Assembly: GCA_015065215.1 (NCBI GenBank)
Contig: SVQT01000022.1
Location: 1 to 35,311 of the forward strand
Direction of reading: 5' to 3'
DNA: 35,311 bases
Origin: Oscillospiraceae bacterium
GTDB lineage: Bacteria > Bacillota > Clostridia > Oscillospirales > CAG-272
In this document: positions 7,494 to 20,050 of the stretch, one piece after another
How positions within the stretch are numbered: the stretch's first letter is position 1
Layout of the letters: each line of letters opens with the position of its first letter
Notes under the pieces: generated by a model
Database searches by the model: none
Told to the model about the DNA's origin: nothing
The model's input: the letters and a program-made list of their open reading frames with translations, nothing else
Program-made: the position numbers and the translations under genes

Positions 7494-9230
7494 TTAAATT
7501 TTTTCCATTTTCTTCATGCAAATCAACGGGAAGGCATTTCCAAGCACTTGGTTGACAGCACGTACGATCTCTACACGGGTGGCACGCACGGCGGCATCCT
7601 CTGCCGTGAGGATCTTGCAATTGTGATAGAAGCGGTTAAACGCTGCCGCTACATCAAGAATATAGCGGGTAATAACAGAGGGCTCATAATCGGCAAGAGC
7701 GTTCTCTACCTTTTCCGGGAAACGGGAAAGCACTTTGATCAGCGCCGCTTCCTCAGGGGCGGTAAAGGTCAGCTTGTCACAAGTGATCTCGCCTGCCTTG
7801 CGCAGCACGGCGCAGGTACGGGCATAGGTGTACTGCGCGTAAGGCCCTGTATTGCCATCAAAATTGAGGGCATCCTCCATAATGAAGTTAATATCCTTGA
7901 TGCGGCTGTTGGAAAGATAGTAAAAGACAATGGCGCCAACGCCTACCGCCTCGGCAACCTCGTCCTTGTTTTCAAGGTCGGGGTTCTTCTCTTCCATAAT
8001 GCGGCTGACTTCCTCAATTGCCGCCTTGAAAAGATCCTTGAGCAGTACCACATTGCCGGTACGGGTGGCGAGCTTTGCGCCGTTGATGCTAACCGTACCG
8101 TAGGGCACATGCACCAGCTGATCAAACCACTCGTAGCCCATCATTTCCACCACCTTGAACCATTGCGCGAAGTGGAGGCTTTGACCGTTGGAGGTTACGT
8201 AGATGGCCTTATCAAAATTATACTCGTTCTTGCGGTAAACGGCGGCGGCTATATCCCGGGTGGGATACAGCGTAGAGCCGTCACGCTTCAAAATAAGACA
8301 GGGGGGCATGTTGTAGGGCTCCAGATCAACAATAGATGCGCCATCGTCAATCTTGAGCAGACCCATGTCTCGAAGCTTTTGCACTTGCGCCGGCATTTTG
8401 TCGGTATAAAAGCTCTCGCCCTTATAGCTATCAAACGCAATGCCCAGCTGCTTGTATGTTTTCTCGTACTCAGCAAGGCTGATCTCGATAAACCAGCGCC
8501 AAAGCGAGAGATTTTCCTCGTCGCCAAGCTCCAGCTTGTGGAACTCGGCACGGGAGGCATCCGCCAAGGCGGGATCGGCAGGGATTCCCTTTTCTTCGCT
8601 GCCGGAAATGGCGTTGTTGATCTTTACATACAGCTCTACCAGCTTGTCGATACCGCCCTGCTCGATCATTTCTTTGTTGCCCCACTTTTTGTACGCAACA
8701 ATCAATTTGCCAAATTGCGTTCCCCAGTCGCCAAGGTAATTGATGCCAACACAATCATAACCCACAAACTCATGGAGCTTTTTGAGTGAATGACCGATCA
8801 CGGTAGTACCCAAATGACCGATATGGAAGGGCTTTGCCACATTGGGCGAAGAGTAGTCCAGCACCACGCGCTTACCCTTACCCTTATCACTGGCACCGTA
8901 GCGATCTCCTTTTGCCTTCACGTCCGAAAGCACATGCTCCAGCAAAAACTGACCCGACAGCGTGATATTCAGATAACCGTTGACCGCTTCCGCTTTTTCC
9001 ACAGACGCAAGGCCTTGCAAGCGTTCGCAAAGAGCCGCCGCAATCTGCACCGGCGCCCGGCGCAGGGTGCGAGAAAGCTTAAAACAAGGCAGTGCCAGGT
9101 CGCCCATTCCCTCATCCGGAGGGTATTCCAGCATACCGATCAGCTCGTCCACGCCGGGCAGGACAGGGGCGCCTAAGGCGGCGATCCCCTCAGAGAGCCT
9201 TTCGGCGATCATTTTTTTCATCGTTTGCAT
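7494..9230 (-). CDS. argS: Arginyl-tRNA synthetase
   Basis: A 578-residue class I synthetase that charges tRNA-Arg. The N-terminal domain includes ALPCFKLSRTLRRAPVQIAA. The HIGH motif lies in SSPNVAKPFHIGHLGTTVIG (first His near residue 136). The usual KMSKS loop is replaced by KLATRTGNVVLLKDL, as is normal in many ArgRS. The C-terminal DALR anticodon domain starts with LNFDGNTGPYAQYTYARTCA. The start at 9230 has AGAGGA at about 9 nt; the internal ATG three codons later is an alternative. It heads a two-gene unit with yebC. Nothing unusual in length or motifs. Confidence 0.95.
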   Translation of the reverse strand: MQTMKKMIAERLSEGIAALGAPVLPGVDELIGMLEYPPDEGMGDLALPCFKLSRTLRRAPVQIAAALCERLQGLASVEKAEAVNGYLNITLSGQFLLEHVLSDVKAKGDRYGASDKGKGKRVVLDYSSPNVAKPFHIGHLGTTVIGHSLKKLHEFVGYDCVGINYLGDWGTQFGKLIVAYKKWGNKEMIEQGGIDKLVELYVKINNAISGSEEKGIPADPALADASRAEFHKLELGDEENLSLWRWFIEISLAEYEKTYKQLGIAFDSYKGESFYTDKMPAQVQKLRDMGLLKIDDGASIVDLEPYNMPPCLILKRDGSTLYPTRDIAAAVYRKNEYNFDKAIYVTSNGQSLHFAQWFKVVEMMGYEWFDQLVHVPYGTVSINGAKLATRTGNVVLLKDLFKAAIEEVSRIMEEKNPDLENKDEVAEAVGVGAIVFYYLSNSRIKDINFIMEDALNFDGNTGPYAQYTYARTCAVLRKAGEITCDKLTFTAPEEAALIKVLSRFPEKVENALADYEPSVITRYILDVAAAFNRFYHNCKILTAEDAAVRATRVEIVRAVNQVLGNAFPLICMKKMEKI

Positions 9231-9265
9231 GATAAAAGTCCTCTTTAAAATAACTTTGACAGTTT

Positions 9266-9294
9266 ATTATATAACAAAATAATAGGATAATCAA
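9266..9294 (-). promoter_or_regulatory. promoter of argS-yebC
   Basis: TTGATT (9289-9294) and TATAAT (9266-9271) are 17 bp apart on the minus strand. The leader is only about 30 nt, leaving no room for a T-box. Confidence 0.75.
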
Positions 9295-9309
9295 GGGGTT
9301 GCCAAAAAA

Positions 9310-10647
9310 TTATTCGCCCGCTACCGACAGATTTCGCACCAACACATCCGGGGCGGCAGTGCCGGAAACGGCAGGCAGACCCATTTCAACATTATCGGCA
9401 ATACCGTCGATGGCCTTGAGCAGATCAAAGAAATTGCCCGCTACGGTAAAACTGTGCACAGGCTTTGTGAGCTTGCCGTTCTCGATCAAAAAGCCCGCGC
9501 TTTCAATTGAAAAATCGCCGGTAACCGCATCAGCACCCGCATGAAGGCCCTTTAATTCGTTGATATAGATGCCATTCCCAAGCTTTTGGCGCAAGAACGC
9601 GGGGCTATCCTTGCCGGGCGCGATACGCAGACAATAGGGACTGATCGACACCGGATCGGCAATTCCCCTGGCCGCATTGCCGGTCGGTTCCTTGCCTGCC
9701 TTTTTGGCATAGGTCAGGTCATACAGCAATGTCTTCAATACCCCATTTTCAATCAAATTCTTTTCCTTGGTAGCAACACCCTCGGCGTCAAAGGGCATTT
9801 GCATGGGGTTTTCGGCATAGAACGGGTCGTCAATCACCGTCAAGAGCTCAGAAGCGACACGTTGCCCCTCTTTCCCCGCCAAAAGCGACAAGCCGAGCAT
9901 GGCATTTTTACCGCTGAAAATTCCCGCAAAGGCGGAAAGCAACGAGCGCATCTGCTTGGCGGCAAAGATCACATCATAGCTACCGGTTTTGACTGCCCCC
10001 GCGCCAAGCCTTGCCAACGCTTCAGCGGTGGCTTTTTTCGCAATATCTGTATCGGTGGAAACAGTAGCGGCAAAAGCAGAGCCAAAGGAAGGCTCATTGC
10101 CGTCATTGACGATCGCTTCCGCATATGTGTAGCGCATGCCCGCACGGTGGGAAAGGCAAAGGCCCTTGGAATTTGCCAGCGCGACGTGTGTCAAAGCAGC
10201 CCCCGCGGCGGTAGAGGTACCGTCAGTCATCAATTCGCTTTCCGCATACAATTGCTCTTGTAAGGTCATCGCCGCGCGGCGTAGCTCAGCAGCATCGGGC
10301 AATGCGGGTGCGGCAACGCTTACGGTACGGTAAGCCTTTTTTCCGGATCCCTCAAAAAAGATCGGTTCTTCGTCAGCATCAATGATCTCCGCATTCGCCA
10401 TGGCACGGGAGACAAGCGAAGTCACAGCGTCCTTTTCCAAGCATTGTGAGGCAGCGGAGCCAATGCGCCCCTTTATCGCGCAGCGGAAGGAAACGCCCCC
10501 CTTGGTGCCAAAGGCGCAAGAGCTGAGCTCTTTGTTCAGTGCCTCGGCGCCCGCGTCGCTGGACATGCGAAAATATACATCATAGTCTGTAAGCCCCGCC
10601 TTTTTCGCCTCGGCAAACAGCAACTCTTTTATTTCATTAAAATTCAT
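9310..10647 (-). CDS. pmbA: TldD/PmbA family protein, TldE-like subunit
   Basis: A 445-residue protein of the TldD/PmbA family, matching the TldE (PmbA) partner because it lacks the HExxxH zinc motif. Recognisable sections are KKAGLTDYDVYFRMSSDAGA at the N-terminus, a central beta-rich domain, and GNAARGIADPVSISPYCLRI near the C-terminus. In E. coli TldD and TldE form a heteromeric protease that digests unfolded peptides inside its cavity, matures microcin B17 and degrades CcdA. The start at 10647 has TAGGAGG at 5 nt. Its ATG overlaps the TGA stop of tldD in an ATGA, so the two are translationally coupled. The longer frame reaching 10731 would run into tldD and is not used. Confidence 0.9.
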   Translation of the reverse strand: MNFNEIKELLFAEAKKAGLTDYDVYFRMSSDAGAEALNKELSSCAFGTKGGVSFRCAIKGRIGSAASQCLEKDAVTSLVSRAMANAEIIDADEEPIFFEGSGKKAYRTVSVAAPALPDAAELRRAAMTLQEQLYAESELMTDGTSTAAGAALTHVALANSKGLCLSHRAGMRYTYAEAIVNDGNEPSFGSAFAATVSTDTDIAKKATAEALARLGAGAVKTGSYDVIFAAKQMRSLLSAFAGIFSGKNAMLGLSLLAGKEGQRVASELLTVIDDPFYAENPMQMPFDAEGVATKEKNLIENGVLKTLLYDLTYAKKAGKEPTGNAARGIADPVSISPYCLRIAPGKDSPAFLRQKLGNGIYINELKGLHAGADAVTGDFSIESAGFLIENGKLTKPVHSFTVAGNFFDLLKAIDGIADNVEMGLPAVSGTAAPDVLVRNLSVAGE

Positions 10648-12032
10648 GAACGACCTCCTACCGTGATCTTGCTGACACGAATGAGCGGCTGGCCCACGTC
10701 GGTGGGCACACTGCCGCTGGAGGAACCGCAAACGCCCTGTCCGGTGGCCAGGTTCTGCCCCACCATGTCAATATCCCGCAAAATTTGCGCGCCAGTACCA
10801 ATCAGCGAAGCCCCGCGTACCGGCTCACAGATCTTGCCGTTGCGAACCAAATAGCCCTCTTTGACAGAAAAATTAAATTCACCGGTCAAGGGATTGACAG
10901 AGCCGCCACCCATGGCCTTCGCGTAAAGTCCATACTCGATCGAGGCGATAATGTCCTCATTTTGATCGGGACCGTTGTCAATGAAGGTATTGGTCATACG
11001 GGAGGTAGGCTCATAGGTATAATTCTCACGGCGGCTGTTGCCTGTCATCGGCATGCCCATACGGCGAGAGCCAAGGCGGTCGATCATATAATTTTTGAGA
11101 ATACCGTTTTCGATCAGCACATTGCGCCTTGCGGGGTTGCCCTCGTCATCTATGGCAAAGGATCCCCAGCCGTGCGGGATCGTACCGTCGTCAATGGCGG
11201 TTACCTTGGGGTTCGCGATCTGCTGCCCCAGCTTACCGGCCATCTGTGAAGCACCGATGCCAACAGAAGTCGCCTCCAGCGAGTGTCCGCAGGCCTCGTG
11301 AAAGATAACACCGCCAAAGCCGTTTTCGATGGCGACCGTCATCGTGCCCGCGGGACAGTAAATGGCAGATAGGTTGGTCAGCGCCTGCTTGGCGGCACGC
11401 TCACCCGCTGCCTTTGGTGATACCTTTTCAAAAAATTCAATACCCATGCCGCCGCCGGGGCCGTAAAAGCCGGATTGATTTTCCCCGCCGTCAGATGCCA
11501 CCACATTGATGGCAAGCCTGGTGCGGATCTTGCGATCCTCACGACAAAGTCCTTCGGTATTGGCAACCAAGAAATGACGATCCACATCCATATAGGTGCC
11601 CTGCACCTGTGAGATTTTTTCATCCAAATTGGCGGCGGCATCGCTTGCTTCACGCAAGATCTCCGCCTTGCGCGCGGCAGGCACATCGTCAGGCAGGTAT
11701 TTTATCTTTTCGCTTTGCACCGGCTCATTGATCAAGCCGGTAACCAAACCGCCGGCAGGAACGCTTGCATCCCCCACGGCACCTGCCACGGCCGCGGCGC
11801 ATTTCAGTAATCCCGCGCGGGAGGTATCAGAGGTGGAAGCGTAATAGGTCTTGGTACCCAAAAAGGCGCGAATACCTACACCGGCGAGCAAGAAGTCGCG
11901 AACCGACTCGATTTTGCCGGAAAGCAACCTGATCTGATTGGACCGTTCTTGCTGGACAAAAACCTCGGCAAAATCAGCGCCTGTAGACACCGCGATGCCA
12001 AGCAATTCTTCCAGTAACTGTTTTTCGATCAT
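10644..12032 (-). CDS. tldD: TldD metalloprotease subunit
   Basis: A 462-residue protein with the zinc motif HEACGH at residues 245-250 (GGVIFHEACGHSLEATSVG), diagnostic of TldD. Other family segments are RDFLLAGVGIRAFLG at the N-terminus and IENGILKNYMIDRLGSRRMG and NSRRENYTYEPTSRMTNTFI in the C-terminal half. It is the catalytic partner of the following TldE. Start chosen at 12032 because AAGGAG lies 5 nt upstream; the frame continues further 5' without a ribosome site. The pair follows tgt after a 77-nt gap. No RiPP precursor or modification gene is visible nearby, so general peptide turnover is the more likely role here. Confidence 0.93.
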   Translation of the reverse strand: MIEKQLLEELLGIAVSTGADFAEVFVQQERSNQIRLLSGKIESVRDFLLAGVGIRAFLGTKTYYASTSDTSRAGLLKCAAAVAGAVGDASVPAGGLVTGLINEPVQSEKIKYLPDDVPAARKAEILREASDAAANLDEKISQVQGTYMDVDRHFLVANTEGLCREDRKIRTRLAINVVASDGGENQSGFYGPGGGMGIEFFEKVSPKAAGERAAKQALTNLSAIYCPAGTMTVAIENGFGGVIFHEACGHSLEATSVGIGASQMAGKLGQQIANPKVTAIDDGTIPHGWGSFAIDDEGNPARRNVLIENGILKNYMIDRLGSRRMGMPMTGNSRRENYTYEPTSRMTNTFIDNGPDQNEDIIASIEYGLYAKAMGGGSVNPLTGEFNFSVKEGYLVRNGKICEPVRGASLIGTGAQILRDIDMVGQNLATGQGVCGSSSGSVPTDVGQPLIRVSKITVGGRS

Positions 12033-12048
12033 AGATACTCCTTCAAAC

Positions 12049-12066
12049 AAAAACGTTCTCGTTTTT
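12049..12066 (-). other. small hairpin between tgt and tldD
   Basis: Inverted repeat AAAAACG-ttct-CGTTTTT (7-bp stem, 4-nt loop), followed on the minus strand by TTTTTGTTTG. It could act as a weak attenuator or partial terminator between tgt and tldD, but the stem is A/T-rich and weak. Confidence 0.3.
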
Positions 12067-12109
12067 GACAAAATAGAACAAATTTTTCTTTTATTCTTGT
12101 TTCAAAGCG

Positions 12110-15447
<3,338 letters not shown>

Positions 15448-15457
15448 ATGTACCTCC

Positions 15458-18049
15458 TCAGATCAGTCGTTTTTTCAAATCAAATAAAAAGCTCATCGTT
15501 TCATAGGGCGATAGGGTGTTGAGATCTACATTTTTCAATTTCTCAATCACCTGCTCGTTCACGCAATCCTCCATTGTGATCACACTGTCATCCTTGTGTG
15601 ACTTTGCCTCGGCATGAGGCGTTTGCAAGGCTTTGGCGGTTGTTTCCACCTGTGCCAAAACCTCTTTGGCGCGGCGAATGACCTCACTGGGCAAGCCGGC
15701 CAGCTTGGCAACCTCAATGCCGTAGCTATCATCGGTAGAGCCACGTACGATCTTGCGCAGAAAGGTGATATTATCGCCACGCTTCTTGGCGGCAATGTTA
15801 TAGTTCACCACACCGGGCAGCTCTGCCTCCAGGGCGGTCAGCTCATGATAGTGGGTGGCAAACAGCGTTTTCGCGCCGATCTTGCGGCTGTTGGTATATT
15901 CTACAATGGCGCGGGCAATGCTCATGCCGTCAAAGGTACTGGTGCCCCTTCCAACCTCGTCATAGATGATCAATGAGCGGCGGGTCGCGTTGCGCAGAAT
16001 ATACGCCACCTCATTCATCTCCAGCATAAAGGTGGATTGACCGGAGGCCAGATCGTCAGAGGCCCCCACGCGGGTAAAGAGCTTGTCCACCACGCCCACA
16101 CGGGCATAGGCGGCCGGCACAAAGGAGCCGATCTGCGCCATCAGCACAATCAGCGCCACTTGGCGCATGTAAGTCGATTTACCGGCCATATTGGGGCCTG
16201 TGATCAGCATCACCCGATTGGCGGTGGTATCCAAAAGCGCGTCGTTGGGCACAAAATAGCTGTCCTTTACAAATTGCTCAACCACAGGATGCCTGCCATC
16301 CCGGATCTCAACCACATCGCCGTTATCCACCTCAGGGCGAACATAATTGTTTTTCGCCGCCACGTCGGCAAGAGACAGATATACATCCAGCTCAGCCAGA
16401 CGATTTGCCACACGCTGAATACGCTCGCCTTCGGCGGCAACAATGCCGCGCACCTCCTGGAACAGCTCATATTCGAGAGAACAGACCTTATCAGCGGCCC
16501 CCAAAATGGTGGCCTCCATATCCTTGAGCTCCTGGGTGATATAGCGTTCCCCGTTGGTTAAGGTCTGCTTGCGGATATAACTGTCCGGCACCTGATCCTT
16601 AAAGGAGTTGGATACCTCGATGTAATAGCCAAATACCTTGTTATATCCGATCTTGAGTGTACGGATACCGGTCTTTTCCTTTTCCTCGGCGGCGACCCGC
16701 TCGATCCAGGATTTACCGTCATTCATGACCGAGCGCAGATAGTCCACATCGGCATTGTAGCCCTCGCGGATGATCTTTCCCTCACGCAAAACAAAGGGCG
16801 GATCCTCGGCAATGGCGCGGTCAATGAGATCCCGCAGCTCAGAAAGATCCTCTAAATCATGGTAAATACGGCGCAATTCCCCGTTTTGGCAATTGGCAAG
16901 CAGGCGGCGCACCTCGGGCAATACCGCGACAGTCGCCGCCACCGCGCGCAGATCCTTGGCGTTGGCGGTACCGTAAACAATGCGGGTAATCAGACGCTCC
17001 AGATCCAGCACGCCGGAAAGCGTGTCGCCCAGCTCGCCGCGCAACATAAAGTTGCCAAAAAGCTCCTCTACAGCCCCTTGCCTTGCGGCAATCTCACGGG
17101 TGGAAAGAAGCGGATGCTCTACATAAGAGCGCAAAAGACGGGCACCGGGGGCGGTGCGGGTTTTATCCAGCACCCACAAAAGGGTGCCCCGCTTTTCTTT
17201 AGAGCGCATGGTCTCGGTCAGCTCCAGATTGCGGCGGGTGTTGATGTCCATATCCAGATACTGCCCATCCGAATAGACGGTCAGCTCCTTGATATAGTTC
17301 ACATCGCTTCTCTGCATATCGCGGATATAATCGAGCAGAGCGCCGACAGCGCAAATCAGAGCGCGATCCTGCTCACAGCCCGCGGGCAGTCTGTCACCGA
17401 ACTGGCGGCGACAGCGCTCCAAAGCGCTGTCATAATCAAAGCGGCCGCTTTGACCGTCGGTTAGCATACTGCCAACGCGCACCGTGACAAATTCGGCAAA
17501 TTCCTTGCAATCGGCGCGGTAAAGATCGGTCACCACCTCACTGGGGAGATAGGTACCGATCTCGCTTTGCAACCTTGCCTGTACATTATCGCCGGAAAGC
17601 ACGGTCGCGTAAACCTCAGCGGTCGAAACATCGGCAAAGCAAAGGCCAACCGACGCTTCTCCAAGACAGGCAGCGCAAACAAAGTTATTCCGTTTCTCGG
17701 TCAGCATCCCCGGCTCCAGCAAGGTACCGGGGGTGACCACACGAACGATGTCACGCTTCACCAGCCCCTTTGCTTTCGCAGGATCCTCCATTTGCTCACA
17801 GATCGCGACCTTATACCCCTTCTCAATTAGGCGGGCGATATATCCCTCTGAGCTGTGGAACGGAATACCGCACATCGGGGCGCGCTCCGCCTCACCGCAA
17901 TCTCTGCCGGTCAGGGTGAGCTCCAATTCTCTGGAAACCCGGATGGCATCGTCAAAAAACATCTCGTAGAAATCGCCGAGACGGTAAAAAAGCACATAGT
18001 CCTTATATTGATTTTTGATCTCAAAGTACTGTTGCATCATTGGTGTCAT
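15458..18049 (-). CDS. mutS: DNA mismatch repair protein MutS
   Basis: An 863-residue MutS1. The mismatch-reading motif is in YVLFYRLGDFYEMFFDDAIR (Phe-x-Glu as FYEMF), and the ATPase Walker A is GPNMAGKST at about residues 618-626, followed by IIYDEVGRGTSTFDGMSIAR and the conserved FATHYHEL. Full-length. The start is put at ATG 18049, 8 nt behind AAGGAG; a GTG three codons earlier overlaps that ribosome site and is unlikely. It lies in the order miaB, ymcA-like, mutS, mutL, the same as in Bacillus subtilis apart from cotE, which is absent here. Confidence 0.97.
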   Translation of the reverse strand: MTPMMQQYFEIKNQYKDYVLFYRLGDFYEMFFDDAIRVSRELELTLTGRDCGEAERAPMCGIPFHSSEGYIARLIEKGYKVAICEQMEDPAKAKGLVKRDIVRVVTPGTLLEPGMLTEKRNNFVCAACLGEASVGLCFADVSTAEVYATVLSGDNVQARLQSEIGTYLPSEVVTDLYRADCKEFAEFVTVRVGSMLTDGQSGRFDYDSALERCRRQFGDRLPAGCEQDRALICAVGALLDYIRDMQRSDVNYIKELTVYSDGQYLDMDINTRRNLELTETMRSKEKRGTLLWVLDKTRTAPGARLLRSYVEHPLLSTREIAARQGAVEELFGNFMLRGELGDTLSGVLDLERLITRIVYGTANAKDLRAVAATVAVLPEVRRLLANCQNGELRRIYHDLEDLSELRDLIDRAIAEDPPFVLREGKIIREGYNADVDYLRSVMNDGKSWIERVAAEEKEKTGIRTLKIGYNKVFGYYIEVSNSFKDQVPDSYIRKQTLTNGERYITQELKDMEATILGAADKVCSLEYELFQEVRGIVAAEGERIQRVANRLAELDVYLSLADVAAKNNYVRPEVDNGDVVEIRDGRHPVVEQFVKDSYFVPNDALLDTTANRVMLITGPNMAGKSTYMRQVALIVLMAQIGSFVPAAYARVGVVDKLFTRVGASDDLASGQSTFMLEMNEVAYILRNATRRSLIIYDEVGRGTSTFDGMSIARAIVEYTNSRKIGAKTLFATHYHELTALEAELPGVVNYNIAAKKRGDNITFLRKIVRGSTDDSYGIEVAKLAGLPSEVIRRAKEVLAQVETTAKALQTPHAEAKSHKDDSVITMEDCVNEQVIEKLKNVDLNTLSPYETMSFLFDLKKRLI

Positions 18050-18080
18050 AAAAGGCACTCCTTATCTGTGTTACAGAAAA

Positions 18081-18467
18081 TCAGTGGCAACCGCCGCAAG
18101 TGGAGCAATCGTGGGTACAGCCAGACGCCTGCTCTCCTGTGATATTGAAGGTAATGGTGGTATTGACCATCTCCATGAGCTCGTTGACCTCATTTTGTGC
18201 CTTTTCCAGCGCCTTGTAGGTGTCGGTAGCCAGAATGCTGTCATAAATGGCATCAATGCGATCCTGAATCATCTTCAAAAGATTTTCGTCGCGCTCCTCT
18301 TTGGCGGCCTCATGCTGAATCGCCTTTTGCTGAACCTCGTATTCTGTCATCAGCCGCATCACGCGCTCGTCAGCCTCGTAAGCCTTACGGGCCTCCTCCA
18401 AAGCGATCAGTCTTTTGTCATTCTTCAGCGTTTTGCCGAGCTCGGCGGCCAGTTCAAAAATTCCCAT
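18081..18467 (-). CDS. YlbF/YmcA family protein with C-terminal cysteine cluster
   Basis: A 128-residue, almost entirely helical protein of the YlbF/YmcA family, with RKAYEADERVMRLMTEYEVQ and a long coiled region to about residue 105. It ends in a cysteine tail with C117, C121, C124 and C127 and a final His. In B. subtilis YmcA (RicA), YlbF (RicF) and YaaT (RicT) form a complex that carries iron-sulfur clusters and controls RNase Y-dependent mRNA maturation, biofilm formation and sporulation. The locus, directly between miaB and mutS, matches that of ymcA. I infer that this is the RicA counterpart and that the tail binds a cluster. The ribosome site (AAGTGAG) is weak. Gaps to neighbours are 27 and 31 bp, so it is in the operon. 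Confidence 0.88.
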   Translation of the reverse strand: MGIFELAAELGKTLKNDKRLIALEEARKAYEADERVMRLMTEYEVQQKAIQHEAAKEERDENLLKMIQDRIDAIYDSILATDTYKALEKAQNEVNELMEMVNTTITFNITGEQASGCTHDCSTCGGCH

Positions 18468-18494
18468 GTTTTTTATCTCACTTTCTAAATTTTT

Positions 18495-19913
18495 TTACTT
18501 TCTTTTTTGACCGTAAAGGGCAAAGGGGGCAACACGGTCAATGCGAATGGTTGCCCATTCCCCTACGGGTGTGCCGTCATCGGCCCAGAAAACGATCTTA
18601 TTTTGCTCATTACGGCCGGAAAGCATGCCTGTATCGGTCTTACTGACACCGTCGCAGAGCACACGCTGGTCGGTTTGCAGTAATGGCTGATTGGCCGATA
18701 GCGCGATTTCCTCCTGCAAGGCAAGCAACCGCTCAAAGCGCTCGGCGGATACCTCTTTGGGGATCTGATTTTCCATTTGTGCCGCGGGTGTTCCCTTACG
18801 AGGCGAGTAGATGAAAGAATAGATCATATCGAAGCGGGCGCGCCGCAGCATGGCAAGTGTCTGCTCAAAATCCGCGTCACTCTCACCGGGGAAGCCCACG
18901 ATAATATCCGATGTCACCGCCAAATCCGGCATTTTCTCGCGCATGTAGTCCAGAATATCCAGATAAGCGGCACGGTCGTAATGGCGGTTCATCTTGGCAA
19001 GAATCGCGTTACTGCCCGATTGCAACGGCAGGTGAAAATGGCGCGCGATATGCTTGCCGTTTGCCATCACGTCTATCAATTTTTTAGTGGCGTCCTTGGG
19101 ATGGCTGGTCATAAAACGCAGCAGAAAATCACCCTCAATGGCATCCAGCCGCTCCAACAGATCGGCAAAATCTATGCCATGCGCTTCGCCCTTTCCATAG
19201 GAATTGACATTCTGCCCAAGCAAGGTGATGTCCTTATAGCCTTTAGCGACCAGCTCCTTGACCTCAGCAATCACATCCTCCGGGGCGCGGCTGCGCTCTC
19301 TCCCACGTACATAGGGTACAATGCAGTAGGAACAAAAATTATCGCAGCCGTACATGATGCTCACCCAGGCTCGGTAGCCGCTTTCGCGCACAACCGGCAC
19401 ATCCTCCGCAATGGCATTTTCCTCCTCACTGCCGAAAAGGCGGCGCTTTTGCGCCATTTTTTTTGACAGGATTTCGGGCAAGCGGTGCAATACCGAGGTG
19501 CCAAGCACAAAATCCACATAGGGGTAACTTTTCTTCAACTGCTCACGGCGGTGCTCCTGCACCACCATGCAACCGCAAACACCAATGATCAGCGCTTTAT
19601 TGCGCTCCTTGAGGTGCTTATATTGCCCCACAATAGAAAGCGCTCTTTTTTCCGCATGCTCACGGATAGCACAGGTATTGACCAAGATCAGATCGGCATC
19701 ATCCGGGGCATCGGTTGGCTCATATCCCATCGCCTTTGCCATGCCTGTCAGCTTTTCGCTATCCGCCACATTTTGCTGACAGCCAAAGGTCAATACAAAA
19801 ACCCGCGGCGATCTGCCACGCGCAGCGGCAAAGGCGTCGCTGTAACAGCGCACCTGCGCCATGGCCTTTGCGGGTGCGTCGGCTTTGAGCGAAATACGAT
19901 CGACTTCACGCAT
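18495..19913 (-). CDS. miaB: tRNA-2-methylthio-N6-dimethylallyladenosine synthase MiaB
   Basis: A 472-residue radical-SAM methylthiotransferase. The N-terminal cluster-binding domain has TFGCQQNVADSEK, VNTCAIREHAEKR and GVCGCMVVQEH; the radical-SAM cysteines are in YGCDNFCSYCIVPYVRGRER (CxxxCxxC). The C-terminal TRAM domain ends near DRVAPFALYGQ. MiaB adds the methylthio group to i6A at position 37 of tRNAs reading UNN codons. A short, variable extension of about 35 residues precedes the family core. Start at 19913 has TTAGGAG at 8 nt. It is the first gene behind a strong promoter and leads the long repair/modification operon. MiaA is not in the window. Confidence 0.95.
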   Translation of the reverse strand: MREVDRISLKADAPAKAMAQVRCYSDAFAAARGRSPRVFVLTFGCQQNVADSEKLTGMAKAMGYEPTDAPDDADLILVNTCAIREHAEKRALSIVGQYKHLKERNKALIIGVCGCMVVQEHRREQLKKSYPYVDFVLGTSVLHRLPEILSKKMAQKRRLFGSEEENAIAEDVPVVRESGYRAWVSIMYGCDNFCSYCIVPYVRGRERSRAPEDVIAEVKELVAKGYKDITLLGQNVNSYGKGEAHGIDFADLLERLDAIEGDFLLRFMTSHPKDATKKLIDVMANGKHIARHFHLPLQSGSNAILAKMNRHYDRAAYLDILDYMREKMPDLAVTSDIIVGFPGESDADFEQTLAMLRRARFDMIYSFIYSPRKGTPAAQMENQIPKEVSAERFERLLALQEEIALSANQPLLQTDQRVLCDGVSKTDTGMLSGRNEQNKIVFWADDGTPVGEWATIRIDRVAPFALYGQKRK

Positions 19914-19948
19914 ACAAGCGTTCTCCTAACTAATGAATATAATAATAT

Positions 19949-19977
19949 ATTATATCGCACACGGGCGGAAAAGTCAA
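19949..19977 (-). promoter_or_regulatory. promoter of the miaB operon
   Basis: TTGACT (19972-19977) and a perfect TATAAT (19949-19954) are 17 bp apart on the minus strand, about 35 bp upstream of miaB. Together with the apbE terminator just upstream it marks a clean operon start. Confidence 0.83.
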
Positions 19978-19994
19978 TATTATAAATGTGATTA

Positions 19995-20050
19995 GCAAAA
20001 TAAAAGCGATGCCCCGTGGCAAATCTCACGGGGCATCGCTTTTATTTTGC
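19995..20050. terminator. strong terminator behind apbE
   Basis: A perfect 24-bp inverted repeat (19995-20018 and 20027-20050) with loop gcaaatct. The right arm contains the stop codon of apbE (20042-20044), so the last four codons are part of the hairpin. GC-rich core with A/T outer part, usable in both directions. Confidence 0.92.

Noticed and set aside
7323-8789. 488-residue open frame on the plus strand
   Set aside because: It lies opposite argS and yebC, whose motifs are intact; it has no recognisable domain and its composition is that of an antisense shadow.
9231-9265. T-box or other riboswitch before argS
   Set aside because: The leader between promoter and start codon is only about 30 nt, far too short.
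10648-10731. longer start for pmbA/tldE
   Set aside because: It would overlap tldD by 88 bp; the ATG at 10647 has a textbook ribosome site and couples to the tldD stop.
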